From CAKZLS01 sp963701445 (lineage in GTDB: Bacteria > Pseudomonadota > Alphaproteobacteria > Rhodospirillales > Defluviicoccaceae), in the NCBI GenBank assembly GCA_963701445.1, contig CAVPAM010000034.1:1-64000 (forward strand): 64,000 nucleotides of DNA, read 5' to 3'. Below the pieces are notes generated by a model, which saw only the letters and a program-made list of their open reading frames with translations, did not search any database and was not told where the DNA came from. Both the position numbers and the translations under genes were made by a program. Of this stretch, positions 35,966-44,139 are shown piece after piece; position 1 is the first letter of the stretch, and each line of letters begins with the position of its first letter.

Positions 35966-36609
35966 TGAGCGTGGTCATTGTCGACTATGGTTCCGGCAAC
36001 CTGCGCTCGGCCGCCAAGGCCTTCGAGCGCGCCATCGCGGAAGCGGACATCGGCCTGGCCGTCAAGGTGACCGGCGATGCCCGGGATCTGCTCGATGCAA
36101 GTCACGTGGTGCTACCGGGCGTCGGGGCTTTCGGCGACTGCCGGCGCGGCCTCGATGCCCTGCCGGGCATGGTCGAAGCGCTTCAGCGGACGGTTATCGA
36201 CAACGGGCGGCCCTTTCTCGGCATCTGCGTCGGCATGCAACTCATGGCCACCACCGGCCTTGAGCATGGCGCGCACCGGGGCCTGGACTGGATTCCCGGA
36301 GAGGTCGTCCTGTTGCGGCCCGGCGCGGCGCATCTCAAGATCCCGCACATGGGCTGGAACGGATTGCGCGTGGCCGCGACCGGGCATCCCTTTTTCGCCG
36401 GGGTCGAGCCCGATGACCATGCCTATTTCGTGCACAGCTACGCATTCGCCTGTTCCGACCCGCGACACGTGCTCGCCACCGTCGACTACGGAGGACCCGT
36501 GACGGCGGTGATCGGCCGCGACAACCTGATCGGCACCCAGTTCCATCCGGAGAAAAGCCAGAGCGTGGGGCTGAGGCTGATCGCGAATTTCCTGAGGTGG
36601 CGCCCATGA
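35962..36609 (+). CDS. hisH: Imidazole glycerol phosphate synthase, glutaminase subunit
   Basis: HisH hydrolyses glutamine and channels ammonia to HisF for the fifth histidine step. The 215-residue class I amidotransferase has the nucleophile Cys in LGICVGMQLMA, the oxyanion region GSGNLRS, and the His-Glu pair in GTQFHPEKSQ. The ATG at 35962 overlaps the DUF2628 stop (ATGATG), and hisA begins four bases before its own stop. Tight overlaps point to translation of hisH, hisA and hisF in fixed ratio. All catalytic residues are visible. Confidence 0.95.
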   Translation: MMSVVIVDYGSGNLRSAAKAFERAIAEADIGLAVKVTGDARDLLDASHVVLPGVGAFGDCRRGLDALPGMVEALQRTVIDNGRPFLGICVGMQLMATTGLEHGAHRGLDWIPGEVVLLRPGAAHLKIPHMGWNGLRVAATGHPFFAGVEPDDHAYFVHSYAFACSDPRHVLATVDYGGPVTAVIGRDNLIGTQFHPEKSQSVGLRLIANFLRWRP

Positions 36610-37337
36610 TCTTCTATCCCGCCATCGATCTGAAGAACGGCCAGTGCGTGCGTCTGCTGCGCGGCGAGATGGCCAGCGCCACCGTATTCAACGACGATCC
36701 GGCGAGCCAGGCCCGGGCGTTCGAGGCCGCCGGATGCGCGTGGCTGCACGTCGTGGATCTCAACGGCGCGTTCGAGGGTCAACCGGTCAACGCCGGCGCC
36801 GTCGAAGCCATTCTCGATGCCGTCGGCATGAAGGTACAGCTCGGAGGCGGCATCCGTGACATGAAAACCGTGGAGGGTTGGCTGAATCGCGGCCTGAGCC
36901 GAGTGATTCTCGGGACTGCGGCGGTGCGCGATCCGGCGCTGGTCCGTGAGGCGTGCAAGGCCTTTCCCGGGCGGGTCGCTGTCGGTATCGACGCCCGCGA
37001 CGGACGGGTGGCCGTTGAGGGCTGGTCGCGGGTTTCCGATATCACGGCGCTGGACCTGGCCAAACGGCTGGAGGATGCCGGGGCCGCCGTGCTGATTTAT
37101 ACAGACATCGCGCGCGACGGTGCCATGGAGGGCCCGAATATCGAGGCGACCATGGCGCTGGCGGGCGCCGTGTCGACGCCCGTCATCGCCTCGGGCGGCG
37201 TGTCGTCCATGAAGGATCTGGCGGCGCTCAAGGCGGCGGGCGAGGGCGTCATCGACGGCGCCATCAGCGGCCGCGCGCTATACGACGGGCGGATCGATCC
37301 CGCCGCCGCCGTGGCACTGCTGGCCGGCGGCGGCTGA
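36606..37337 (+). CDS. hisA: ProFAR isomerase (phosphoribosylformimino-5-aminoimidazole carboxamide ribotide isomerase)
   Basis: HisA opens the ribose ring of ProFAR by an Amadori rearrangement. The 243-residue (beta/alpha)8 barrel has the catalytic Asp early in FYPAIDLKNGQCVRLLRG and the second in IYTDIARDGAMEGPN. Phosphate-binding loops are VQLGGGIRDM and VIASGGVSSM. The ATG at 36606 overlaps the hisH stop. hisF follows 13 bases later and shares the duplicated half-barrel architecture. Confidence 0.95.
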   Translation: MIFYPAIDLKNGQCVRLLRGEMASATVFNDDPASQARAFEAAGCAWLHVVDLNGAFEGQPVNAGAVEAILDAVGMKVQLGGGIRDMKTVEGWLNRGLSRVILGTAAVRDPALVREACKAFPGRVAVGIDARDGRVAVEGWSRVSDITALDLAKRLEDAGAAVLIYTDIARDGAMEGPNIEATMALAGAVSTPVIASGGVSSMKDLAALKAAGEGVIDGAISGRALYDGRIDPAAAVALLAGGG

Positions 37338-37350
37338 AGAGGGCAAGAGG

Positions 37351-38121
37351 ATGCTGAAGGCCAGAATCATTCCCTGTCTCGACGTCGAGGGCGGCCGCGT
37401 CGTCAAGGGCGTGAATTTCGTCGATCTTGTCGATGCCGGGGATCCCGTGGAGCAGGCGCGGGTCTACGACCAGGCCGGCGCGGATGAACTGTGCTTCCTC
37501 GATATCACAGCCAGTCACGAGCAGAGGGAGACCATCTATGACGTGGTCGCGCGCACGGCCGAACAGTGCTTCATGCCGCTCACCGTGGGCGGAGGCGTGC
37601 GCACCCTGGAGGACATCCGGCGGTTGCTGTTGGCGGGCGCCGACAAGGTGTCCATCAATACGGCGGCGGTTCATAATCCGGAGTTCGTCCGCGACGCCGC
37701 CGAGAAGTTCGGCAGCCAGTGCATCGTCGTCTCCGTCGATGCCAAGAGCGTCGGTCCGGACCGCTTCGAGATTTTCACTCATGGCGGCCGCAAGGCCACG
37801 GGGATCGATGCCGTCGAATGGTCGAAGCGGATGGTGGATTATGGGTCCGGCGAAATCCTGCTCACGTCCATGGACCGGGACGGCACGAAAAAGGGCTTCA
37901 ACATCCCGTTGACCCGGACCATCGCCGACGCGGTAACGGTGCCGGTCATCGCGTCCGGCGGGGTCGGCACGTTGGACCACCTCGTGGAAGGCATCGTCGA
38001 CGGCCATGCCAGCGCCGTGCTGGCGGCGTCCATCTTCCATTTTGGCACCTACACCATCGCCGAGGCCAAGGCCCACATGAGGAATGCGGGCGTGGCCGTC
38101 CGAATCGACGGAAAGGCGTGA
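37351..38121 (+). CDS. hisF: Imidazole glycerol phosphate synthase, cyclase subunit
   Basis: HisF uses ammonia from HisH to form imidazole glycerol phosphate and AICAR. The 256-residue barrel shows the catalytic Asp residues in IIPCLDVEGGRVVKGVNF and LLTSMDRDGTKKGFN. Phosphate loops are TVGGGVRTL and IASGGVGTL. The ATG follows AAGAGG by a few bases. It is co-directional with hisA, and the last codon is directly followed by the hisE ATG. Confidence 0.96.
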   Translation: MLKARIIPCLDVEGGRVVKGVNFVDLVDAGDPVEQARVYDQAGADELCFLDITASHEQRETIYDVVARTAEQCFMPLTVGGGVRTLEDIRRLLLAGADKVSINTAAVHNPEFVRDAAEKFGSQCIVVSVDAKSVGPDRFEIFTHGGRKATGIDAVEWSKRMVDYGSGEILLTSMDRDGTKKGFNIPLTRTIADAVTVPVIASGGVGTLDHLVEGIVDGHASAVLAASIFHFGTYTIAEAKAHMRNAGVAVRIDGKA

Positions 38122-38481
38122 ATGAAAATGACGCGGGACCCCCTCGACAGCCACGTTCTCGAACGCTTGTTCGCGGTCATCGACAGCCGCCGCGGCTCGG
38201 ACCCCGACGGGTCGTACACGGCTCGCCTGTTCGCCGACGGCCGCGCCAAGATCGCCCGCAAGACCGGCGAGGAGGCGGTGGAAGTAGTCATCGCGGCGTT
38301 AAGCGAGGGCAAGGAAAAACTGGCCGCCGAGAGCGCCGACCTGCTCTATCATCTGCTCGTGCTTTGGGCCGACGCTGACCTGAAACCGGACCAAGTCTGG
38401 GAGCAACTGGCCCGGCGGGAGGGGGTTTCGGGGCTCGCCGAGAAGGCGGCGCGATCGAATGACGGCAAGAAACAGGGATGA
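38122..38481 (+). CDS. hisE: Phosphoribosyl-ATP pyrophosphohydrolase
   Basis: HisE removes pyrophosphate from phosphoribosyl-ATP, the second histidine step. The 119-residue product is the stand-alone form without HisI. The metal-binding helix KTGEEAVEVVIAAL and LAAESADLLYHLLVLW (MazG-like fold) are present. The C-terminal ~25 residues vary. It starts with no gap after hisF and its stop overlaps the HIT gene by four bases, so it is read from the his transcript. hisI, hisG and hisD are not in the window. Confidence 0.94.
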   Translation: MKMTRDPLDSHVLERLFAVIDSRRGSDPDGSYTARLFADGRAKIARKTGEEAVEVVIAALSEGKEKLAAESADLLYHLLVLWADADLKPDQVWEQLARREGVSGLAEKAARSNDGKKQG

Positions 38482-38849
38482 ATACGATGGCCTATGACGA
38501 CAGCAACATCTTCGCCAAGATTCTGCGCGGTGAGATACCGTGCGAAAAGGTCTACGAGGACGAATACGCCCTGGCCTTTCCCGACATCCGGCCGCTCGCG
38601 CCGGTGCATCTCCTGGTAATTCCAAAAGGCCCGTATGTCTCCCTGGACGATTTGACCGCCAATGCGCCCGTGGAGTTTGTCGGTGGGTTCTTCCGCGCGG
38701 TCGGCGAAGTGGCGCGGCGAGTGGGTGTGGTCGAGAACGGATACCGGATTCTGGCCAACAATGGCGGTGATGCCCATCAGGAGGTCATGCACTTCCACGT
38801 ACATGTTTTTGCCGGCCGCCAGTTGGGAGGCATGCTCAAGAAGGGCTGA
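38478..38849 (+). CDS. HIT family (histidine triad) nucleotide-binding protein
   Basis: HINT-type proteins hydrolyse phosphoramidate or acyl bonds on AMP. The 123-residue product has the fold-start NIFAKILRGEIPCEKVYEDE, the conserved DIRPLAPVHLLVIPK, and the histidine triad HFHVHVF followed by AGRQLG. A Cys replaces the usual residue in EIPCEKVY, which is common in the class. The start overlaps hisE by four bases (ATGA). It closes the his operon in many Alphaproteobacteria. A weak 7-bp inverted repeat just downstream (38853-38880) may end the transcript. Confidence 0.93.
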   Translation: MNTMAYDDSNIFAKILRGEIPCEKVYEDEYALAFPDIRPLAPVHLLVIPKGPYVSLDDLTANAPVEFVGGFFRAVGEVARRVGVVENGYRILANNGGDAHQEVMHFHVHVFAGRQLGGMLKKG

Positions 38850-39201
38850 GCTCGGAGGCGGTTTGATGCGCTGCCGAGCTATCCCGCCATTTCGAAAAAA
38901 CGCCGATCGGTGAGAATAACAACACCAATTCAGGGGATATAATCGGCAAGTTTGCAAATGCGAAGCGATAAGCGTGTCATATTCGGTAACAAGAGTTTAC
39001 TAAGTGTTTTCTGTTTTATTATCATTGGAGAATAGACGGTAGAGTTTTTTCTGGCGTCGGCCCTTTGTTTCGGCTAAGAGAGTCTTCTAAACCTGCCCTA
39101 AATCGATTCTGCCCGACGTGTTCCCGATCTGGTCTCGCGACGGCCGACCCGCAGAGACGATCCGAGGACAGCAGCACCGAACAGGGGCAACAGCTACAGA
39201 C
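38850..39201. other. Intergenic region, his operon to radical SAM gene
   Basis: This 352-bp stretch has no supported gene. It begins with a 7-bp inverted repeat (AGCTCGG with CCGAGCT, about 38853-38880) that could end the his transcript. Positions 38930-39080 are clearly more AT-rich than the surroundings, with runs such as TTTTATTATCATT near 39014, so a promoter for the radical SAM gene is likely in there. I cannot place -35 and -10 boxes with confidence. An in-frame extension of the next gene reaches 39118 but lacks family similarity. Confidence 0.5.
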
Positions 39202-40989
39202 ATGCAATCACACTCAATCGGCGAACGCGGCCAGACGTTCCGGCTGTACCTGATCAAGCCATCCCACTATGACGACGACGGTTACGTGATCCAGTGGTGG
39301 CGGTCGGATATTCCGTCGAACACGATGGCGTGTCTGAATGGCATTGCCCTTGAGTGTAACGAAAAGCGCGTTCTTGGCGACGACGTGGACATCGTCGTTA
39401 CCGCCATCGACGAAACCAACAACCGGGTCAAACCGCGGCAGATCATTCGCGAGATCGAAGCGAGCGGTGGCAAGGGACTGGTCGCCCTGGTGGGAGTGCA
39501 GTCGAACCAGTATCCCCGCGCGGTGGACATCGCGCGGGCGTTTCGCGCCGCGAACATCCAGGTATGCATCGGCGGGTTTCATGTCAGTGGCTCGCTCTCC
39601 ATGCTGCCCCGGATCCCCGTGGAAATCCAGGAAGCCATGGATCTTGGTATTTCCATTTTCGCGGGAGAGGCGGAAGGGCAGTTCGAGTCGTTGCTCCGGG
39701 AGGCGTACGACGGCGAACTGAAACCGCTTTACAATGTGATGGCGGACCTGCCGGGACTCGAAGGCGCGTCTTATCCGATTCTTCCCGACGGCATTCTGGA
39801 ACGCAGCGCGACACCCCGGGGAAGTTTCGATTCCGGCCGCGGGTGCCCGTTCCAGTGCAGCTTCTGCACCATTATCAACGTGCAGGGCCGGAAGTCCCGG
39901 TACCGGACCGCCGACGATATCGAGGCCATCCTGCGCGAGCACCATGCAAGGGGCATCAAGAAGTTTTTCATCACCGATGACAACTTTGCCCGAAATCGCA
40001 ACTGGGAGGCGATTTTCGACCGGATCATCGACGTTTCGGAAGCCATTGGTGTCAAGTTCCGGTTCATCATTCAGGTGGATACGCTTTGCCACCTGATCCC
40101 GAATTTCGTGGAGAAAGCAGGCCGCGCCGGCGTCGATCGCGTGTTCATCGGTCTGGAAAACATCAATCCGGACAACCTGACGGCGGCGAAGAAGAAGCAG
40201 AACCGGATCACGGAATACCGGACGATGCTGCAGATGTGGAAAGACATCGGCGCCATCACCTTCTGCGGATACATCATCGGGTTCCCCAACGACACGCGGG
40301 AACGGGTCATGCGGGACATCGAGATCATGAAGCGGGAGCTGCCCGTCGATCTGGTGGAGTTCTTCTGCCTGACGCCCCTTCCCGGATCCGAGGACCACAA
40401 GGTGCTCGACGCCAAGGGTGTCTGGATGGATCCGGACATGAACAACTACGACACCGAGCATGTGACAACCGCTCATCCGCTCATGTCGGACGACGAATTC
40501 CGCGAGACCTATCGCGATGCCTGGCATGCCTTCTATACCGATGACCACATGGAAACGGTGATGCGCCGTGCCGCCGCGAGCGGCATGAACCCCAGGAAGG
40601 TCATGGGCCTTGCCATGTATTTCTACGGATCTCAAACCATCGAGGGGGTTCATCCGCTTCAGGGTGGTCTGGTGCGCAGGAAATATCGTCTGGACAGGCG
40701 GCCGGGCAGGCCGATCGAGAACCCGATAGCCTTCTATGCCAAGTATTCCTGGGAAATGCTCGTGAAGGGGATTCGGGTTTATTCGATGGTTCGGAAATAC
40801 AAGAGCGTTTGCAAGAGTATTCAAAACGACCCGAATAAGGAAAATTATACGGATCTGGCGTTGACGCCGTCGAACGAGGAAGAATTGCAGACACTGGAAA
40901 TTTTCAGCGCCACCCAGTCGGCCAAGGACGCGGTCACCAACAGACGGCCGCGACGGGTCCCGTCCATTTCCGTGGCGGCGGCGGAATAG
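39202..40989 (+). CDS. B12-binding-domain radical SAM protein
   Basis: This is a 595-residue enzyme with an N-terminal cobalamin-binding-like domain (residues ~10-175) and a radical SAM core. The core is marked by GRGCPFQCSFCTIINVQG, the CxxxCxxC site for the [4Fe-4S] cluster. The cobalamin His of DxHxxG-type domains is not obvious. The core continues through FFITDDNFARNR and VFIGLENINPDNL to GYIIGFPNDT. The C-terminal ~150 residues are helical and unassigned. The ATG at 39202 begins the conserved part. Relatives act as methyltransferases, cyclases or hopanoid/bacteriochlorophyll enzymes (HpnJ, BchE types), but the substrate here is unknown. It stands alone, with no obvious operon partner. 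Confidence 0.8.
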   Translation: MQSHSIGERGQTFRLYLIKPSHYDDDGYVIQWWRSDIPSNTMACLNGIALECNEKRVLGDDVDIVVTAIDETNNRVKPRQIIREIEASGGKGLVALVGVQSNQYPRAVDIARAFRAANIQVCIGGFHVSGSLSMLPRIPVEIQEAMDLGISIFAGEAEGQFESLLREAYDGELKPLYNVMADLPGLEGASYPILPDGILERSATPRGSFDSGRGCPFQCSFCTIINVQGRKSRYRTADDIEAILREHHARGIKKFFITDDNFARNRNWEAIFDRIIDVSEAIGVKFRFIIQVDTLCHLIPNFVEKAGRAGVDRVFIGLENINPDNLTAAKKKQNRITEYRTMLQMWKDIGAITFCGYIIGFPNDTRERVMRDIEIMKRELPVDLVEFFCLTPLPGSEDHKVLDAKGVWMDPDMNNYDTEHVTTAHPLMSDDEFRETYRDAWHAFYTDDHMETVMRRAAASGMNPRKVMGLAMYFYGSQTIEGVHPLQGGLVRRKYRLDRRPGRPIENPIAFYAKYSWEMLVKGIRVYSMVRKYKSVCKSIQNDPNKENYTDLALTPSNEEELQTLEIFSATQSAKDAVTNRRPRRVPSISVAAAE

Positions 40990-41032
40990 ACGAGGGTCCG
41001 GCAACCGGCAAACATATTTTCGTCACAGAACG

Positions 41033-41057
41033 AGGATAACTGAAACGCAATTATCCT
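41033..41057. repeat. Inverted repeat downstream of the radical SAM gene
   Basis: A perfect 7-bp inverted repeat, AGGATAA (41033-41039) and TTATCCT (41051-41057), is separated by 11 bases and lies 44 bases after the radical SAM stop. The stem is AT-rich and has no U-run, so it is a poor terminator. It might be an operator half-site pair for the small gene at 41153, or chance. Confidence 0.3.
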
Positions 41058-41152
41058 TGGTGATAAATGCGCTTTCTGTCTCTTTGCGAAACAGCGCCGA
41101 GCACGTAAAATCCTGAAACCCGAAATCTTGCCGATCGGCCTCGGAGTCCCCT

Positions 41153-41533
41153 TTGAAAAACGCGCCAAGCAACAGCAGACCTTCACGGAAACGAAGCGGC
41201 GCCGTCGAACCCTATGACCGTTTCATGAAAGTGACGGACGTTTTGGAAGACAGCCGAAACATCTGGATGGTATCGCACGTCCTCGACCTTGCCGGCTTGC
41301 CGCCGCACGTGAGAATCGTCGATGAACGTGCCCCGACGCGGTCGCTTACCGTGGCTGTATGGGCGCTGCTCGATAAACGGCTGTACCATCGCCTGGAATC
41401 GGCGGCCGCGCCGGTGGCTCCTCCGACAAGCGAAGCCTCGGGCCCGGAGGGGGTCATGGTCGAGCGGACGTCCGGCGATCCGGATCCCGAGTATCCCGAT
41501 CCGAGGGGAACCGGTCGCGGGGCGGAGCGCTGA
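41153..41533 (+). CDS. Hypothetical protein
   Basis: This is a possible 126-residue protein that I do not recognise. It would start at TTG 41153 with GGAG six bases upstream. A start at the internal ATG 41225 (MKVTDVLEDSRNIWMVSHVL) is also possible. The middle has a plausible folded core (residues 25-80); the last 40 residues are Pro/Gly/Glu-rich and low in complexity. An antisense frame covers the same area, but this frame has the better ribosome site and a more natural composition. It ends 6 bases before the tlpA-like stop (convergent). Confidence 0.45.
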   Translation: MKNAPSNSRPSRKRSGAVEPYDRFMKVTDVLEDSRNIWMVSHVLDLAGLPPHVRIVDERAPTRSLTVAVWALLDKRLYHRLESAAAPVAPPTSEASGPEGVMVERTSGDPDPEYPDPRGTGRGAER

Positions 41534-41538
41534 TGTCC

Positions 41539-42144
41539 TTACGGTGTAACGGGCTCGGCCTTCAATCTTGAAATGAGAGGCAGGATCGTCTCGTCCACCA
41601 CGGACTGATCCAAGGCGCCGGTATGGACGAACGCGGTTCGTCCCGATTTGTCCACGACAACCGTCTGCGGCAACCCAAAGAGGCCCCATTCCTCGGCCAC
41701 CCGTCCGTCGAGGTCGGATCCGATTCTGCCGTAGGGGTTACCGAATCTCTCCAGCCAGCGGAGGGCGCTCTCCGGATTGTCCTTGTAATTCAGGCCATGG
41801 ATCGGGACGAGATCCTGTTCCGCCAGTGACATCAACACCGGGTGCTCCTCGCGACATGGTACGCACCAGGACGCGAACACGTTCACCAGGGAGACACCTC
41901 CGTCGAGATCGGCGCTGGAGAGACCCCTGGTCCCGCCATCAAGGGCGGGAAGGCTGAATTCGGGCGCGGGACTCCCCAGGGGAATGAGAAGGAGCTGCAT
42001 GGGGTCGATTGCGCCGGATTCCTCCGTGGCCACGGTCATCGTAACCAGAAGGGCAAGGACCGCGACGACCGAACGGAACACATTACCCGTCCGCGGCGAG
42101 CATCGCGCGGGCATTGGGTTTCCAGAAAATGTGGCGTTGGTCAT
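41539..42144 (-). CDS. TlpA/DsbE-family thiol:disulfide oxidoreductase
   Basis: This is a periplasmic thioredoxin-fold protein of the TlpA/ResA/DsbE (CcmG) type, about 201 residues. A hydrophobic segment (residues ~23-41) anchors it or serves as a signal. Then comes APEFSLPALDGG, typical of the family, the active site ASWCVPCREEHPVL, and the cis-Pro segment GLFGLPQTVVVD. Such proteins reduce apocytochrome c haem-binding Cys or act in general disulfide exchange. DsbE of the ccm cluster usually has this size, but no ccm genes are nearby. The start at 42144 has no strong ribosome site; 42111 is an alternative. Confidence 0.87.
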   Translation of the reverse strand: MTNATFSGNPMPARCSPRTGNVFRSVVAVLALLVTMTVATEESGAIDPMQLLLIPLGSPAPEFSLPALDGGTRGLSSADLDGGVSLVNVFASWCVPCREEHPVLMSLAEQDLVPIHGLNYKDNPESALRWLERFGNPYGRIGSDLDGRVAEEWGLFGLPQTVVVDKSGRTAFVHTGALDQSVVDETILPLISRLKAEPVTP

Positions 42145-42448
42145 TGTCGGGAGTTCCCTGTCATTGACCGTCCGTATTCGGCCGACCCCTCCGGAGCACG
42201 GGTCCAATGGGCTTGGGCACCTCGAACATTTCGATCATGGCTCAAAAGCCGCCACGGTTCGATTCAAACAAAGGGGGTTTGTGGCGGAATGGGGCCGCGC
42301 CGGCTTCACGATCGCTTCAAGGCCACGCATCCGCCGGGGGCGGATGGGAACAAGGGACCAGAGGCCCCCATCCCGATGGCTTCCATCGAATGAGCCATCA
42401 CGTGGCAATGAAGCGGATCACGTTGATACGTTTCGTCAACAAGGGTTC
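42145..42448. other. Intergenic region between the PEP-CTERM and TlpA-like genes
   Basis: This 304-bp gap has no credible gene. It contains a perfect 8-bp hairpin, CATCCGCC/GGCGGATG, at 42328-42346 with a 3-base loop, 103 bases past the PEP-CTERM stop on the minus strand. It lacks a U-tract but may help termination. Open frames here are short shadows. Confidence 0.4.
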
Positions 42449-43102
42449 CTAGGAATTGCGAAACCGCTTCAGGCCGAACATCGCCGCGAGCGAGGAGAAA
42501 AACAGCCATATCGCCGCCGGCACCGGTGTCTCCATTAGTCTTACGTTGTCGAAGTTCACCTGTTGGCGATCGCCAGACAAGAGAATGCCGATCTGCTGCC
42601 CCACGTATGGGGCGATATCAAGGGCGTCCAGCACGAGGACCGCCTGAATGAAGCTGCCTTGGATCGCCGCGTTGAGCGCCGTGCTTCCGACGACCGTCGC
42701 GGGATCGCCCGCGAAGATGGCAATGTCGCCGCCGGGAAACGCCGCGGTATCGAACCGCCAACCGATATCGACGGTCAACGTGTATGTGTTCCCGGCTCCG
42801 AACGTGCCGCTGGTCAACTGCGACATCGAACCGCCGTTGCTCCAGCCAACCCGCGTGCCGGATGCAAGGGAATTGTAAGCCGGCCCCGGAACGATGGGTT
42901 CGAAAACACCGGCCGCGCCGGTTACCGTCCAGCCGGAGACCGACGTCATGGTCCAGTCGCCACGGACGGGATCGATCTGGTCGAGGATCGTCGCGGGATC
43001 CTCGAAATCCGCGTTCACCACCGTTACCGCCGCGGCGTTCGCCGTGTTCACCGCGAGTCCGAAAGCGGCCGCCAGTACCAGGAATGTAGCAAGACTCCTC
43101 AT
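42449..43102 (-). CDS. PEP-CTERM-type sorting-signal secreted protein
   Basis: This 217-residue exported protein has a Sec signal peptide (RSLATFLVLAAAFGLAVNTANA) and a body rich in Gly, Thr, Asp and Val (beta-sandwich-like). It ends with a C-terminal sorting signal: ETPVPAAIWLFFSSLAAMFGLKRFR, namely VPxxIWLF, a hydrophobic helix and a basic end. That tripartite end is the PEP-CTERM/VPxxA class cut by exosortases, usually linked to exopolysaccharide and biofilm matrix. The body resembles carbohydrate-associated DUF642-like sandwiches (NADFEDP near the start), tentatively. The ATG at 43102 follows AAAGGGG. No exosortase gene is in the window. Confidence 0.8.
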   Translation of the reverse strand: MRSLATFLVLAAAFGLAVNTANAAAVTVVNADFEDPATILDQIDPVRGDWTMTSVSGWTVTGAAGVFEPIVPGPAYNSLASGTRVGWSNGGSMSQLTSGTFGAGNTYTLTVDIGWRFDTAAFPGGDIAIFAGDPATVVGSTALNAAIQGSFIQAVLVLDALDIAPYVGQQIGILLSGDRQQVNFDNVRLMETPVPAAIWLFFSSLAAMFGLKRFRNS

Positions 43103-43314
43103 GGGGTGACCCCTTTCATAGCTTACAAAAAATGTTTCCTCCACGGCGGAATACTACCTATACGGGCAAATTGGGTCAACTCTTTATGCGAGCGTTTATT
43201 AAATTTAACACGGCAATAGGTTGTTTTTGTATGTACGTCCGCTATTCCTAAGTCGGCACGGAGGGCGATCCCCGGTCGCGGCCGATTGAGTTTGCGATCA
43301 ACGATTTGTTCACG

Positions 43315-43548
43315 ATGCTGGCGCTATCATGCGTGACGGAAGTGAGTGCCCAGACCATGATGAATACGAAGAAAGCCTACTATATGGGATTTCGGCATAT
43401 TGCCGATCTTGCCGCCATGAACCGGATCGTCGACCTCGCGGCGGACAACCGGTTCAACGAATATGCGCTCGAATTGATGGAGGCATGGCGGGAGGGAGCG
43501 ATAACCGCCCAGGCAATGATCGAGAAAGAGTTGGCGACGATCCAATAG
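43315..43548 (+). CDS. Hypothetical small protein
   Basis: This is a 77-residue open frame of unknown function. It starts at ATG 43315 (TTG 43306 and ATG 43357 or 43360 are alternatives). Residues ~20-75 are predicted to be helical and amphipathic (HIADLAAMNRIVDLAADNRF, then ALELMEAWREGA), which suggests a real folded peptide. No signal peptide or motif stands out. The TAG stop lies inside the first arm of a long-range inverted repeat (43544-43617). No ribosome site is convincing. Confidence 0.4.
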   Translation: MLALSCVTEVSAQTMMNTKKAYYMGFRHIADLAAMNRIVDLAADNRFNEYALELMEAWREGAITAQAMIEKELATIQ

Positions 43549-43617
43549 TGGCGATTCGACCCGCGCGCGTTTGATCAAGGCGCCAAGCGCCACCAGTGTG
43601 TCCACCGCGCCACTATT
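43544..43617. repeat. 74-bp imperfect-stem inverted repeat
   Basis: A perfect 10-bp inverted pair, AATAGTGGCG (43544-43553) and CGCCACTATT (43608-43617), encloses 54 bases. Those bases contain a smaller hairpin, GGCGCCAAGCGCC (43580-43592), and the palindrome TTGATCAA. It starts at the stop codon of the small gene at 43315 and precedes the next gene. It could be a terminator-like or processing structure, or a small structured RNA. I do not recognise it. Confidence 0.4.
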
Positions 43618-43691
43618 AAGACTGGAATGACCGGGGCGGATGGCGCACCCTTAAGGGGCCCGCCGACTTTCCGGGCTGGAGGGAGCATTCG

Positions 43692-44048
43692 ATGACGTCC
43701 CATGACTCTCCACCGGCACCGCCGATCTCGTTTTCCATCATTCGCGAACGGTACGGGGACGACCTCTATCGCGAGGGCGCGGAACTGCTTCGCGCGCACA
43801 TCCCCTATTTCGATCCCGGCCATGACTCCTACTACTACGTGTACCACTACCTCATTCTGGTCTGTTCCATTCTCGCGGCCGGGCGGACGCCTCGGATCGG
43901 CAATCTGGGGGCGAATGTCTGCGAGGCGTGCGGAGGCTTGGGCGTGACCTCGAAGGATGCATGCGATGCCGTGTGCCAGCACTGCCGTGGCGAGGGAAAC
44001 ATCATCAGGCTGGTCATCGCCGAAGAGCCGGTGATCGTGGAAAAATAA
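43692..44048 (+). CDS. Hypothetical protein with DnaJ-like CxxCxGxG zinc motifs
   Basis: This is a 118-residue protein of unknown function. The N-terminal ~75 residues are aromatic-rich (YFDPGHDSYYYVYHYLIL). The C-terminal part has two CxxCxGxG motifs, CEACGGLG and CQHCRGEG, 16 residues apart. This resembles one zinc site of the DnaJ Cys-rich domain without J domain or dimerisation region. A zinc-bound fold, perhaps binding unfolded protein, is inferred. The ATG at 43692 follows GGAGGGAG by 5-6 bases, a strong ribosome site. Confidence 0.65.
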   Translation: MTSHDSPPAPPISFSIIRERYGDDLYREGAELLRAHIPYFDPGHDSYYYVYHYLILVCSILAAGRTPRIGNLGANVCEACGGLGVTSKDACDAVCQHCRGEGNIIRLVIAEEPVIVEK

Positions 44049-44139
44049 CGGACGGCGCCATAAATTAAAGGGACCGCCGGCCATTGATTGCGGCCGCGCG
44101 TCCGTCTGACCATGCCACGAACGGGAGGAAAACCGGACA

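Noticed and set aside
41183..41689. Antisense frame opposite the small gene at 41153
   Set aside because: Arg-rich composition and overlap with the TlpA gene end; the plus-strand frame has the better ribosome site.
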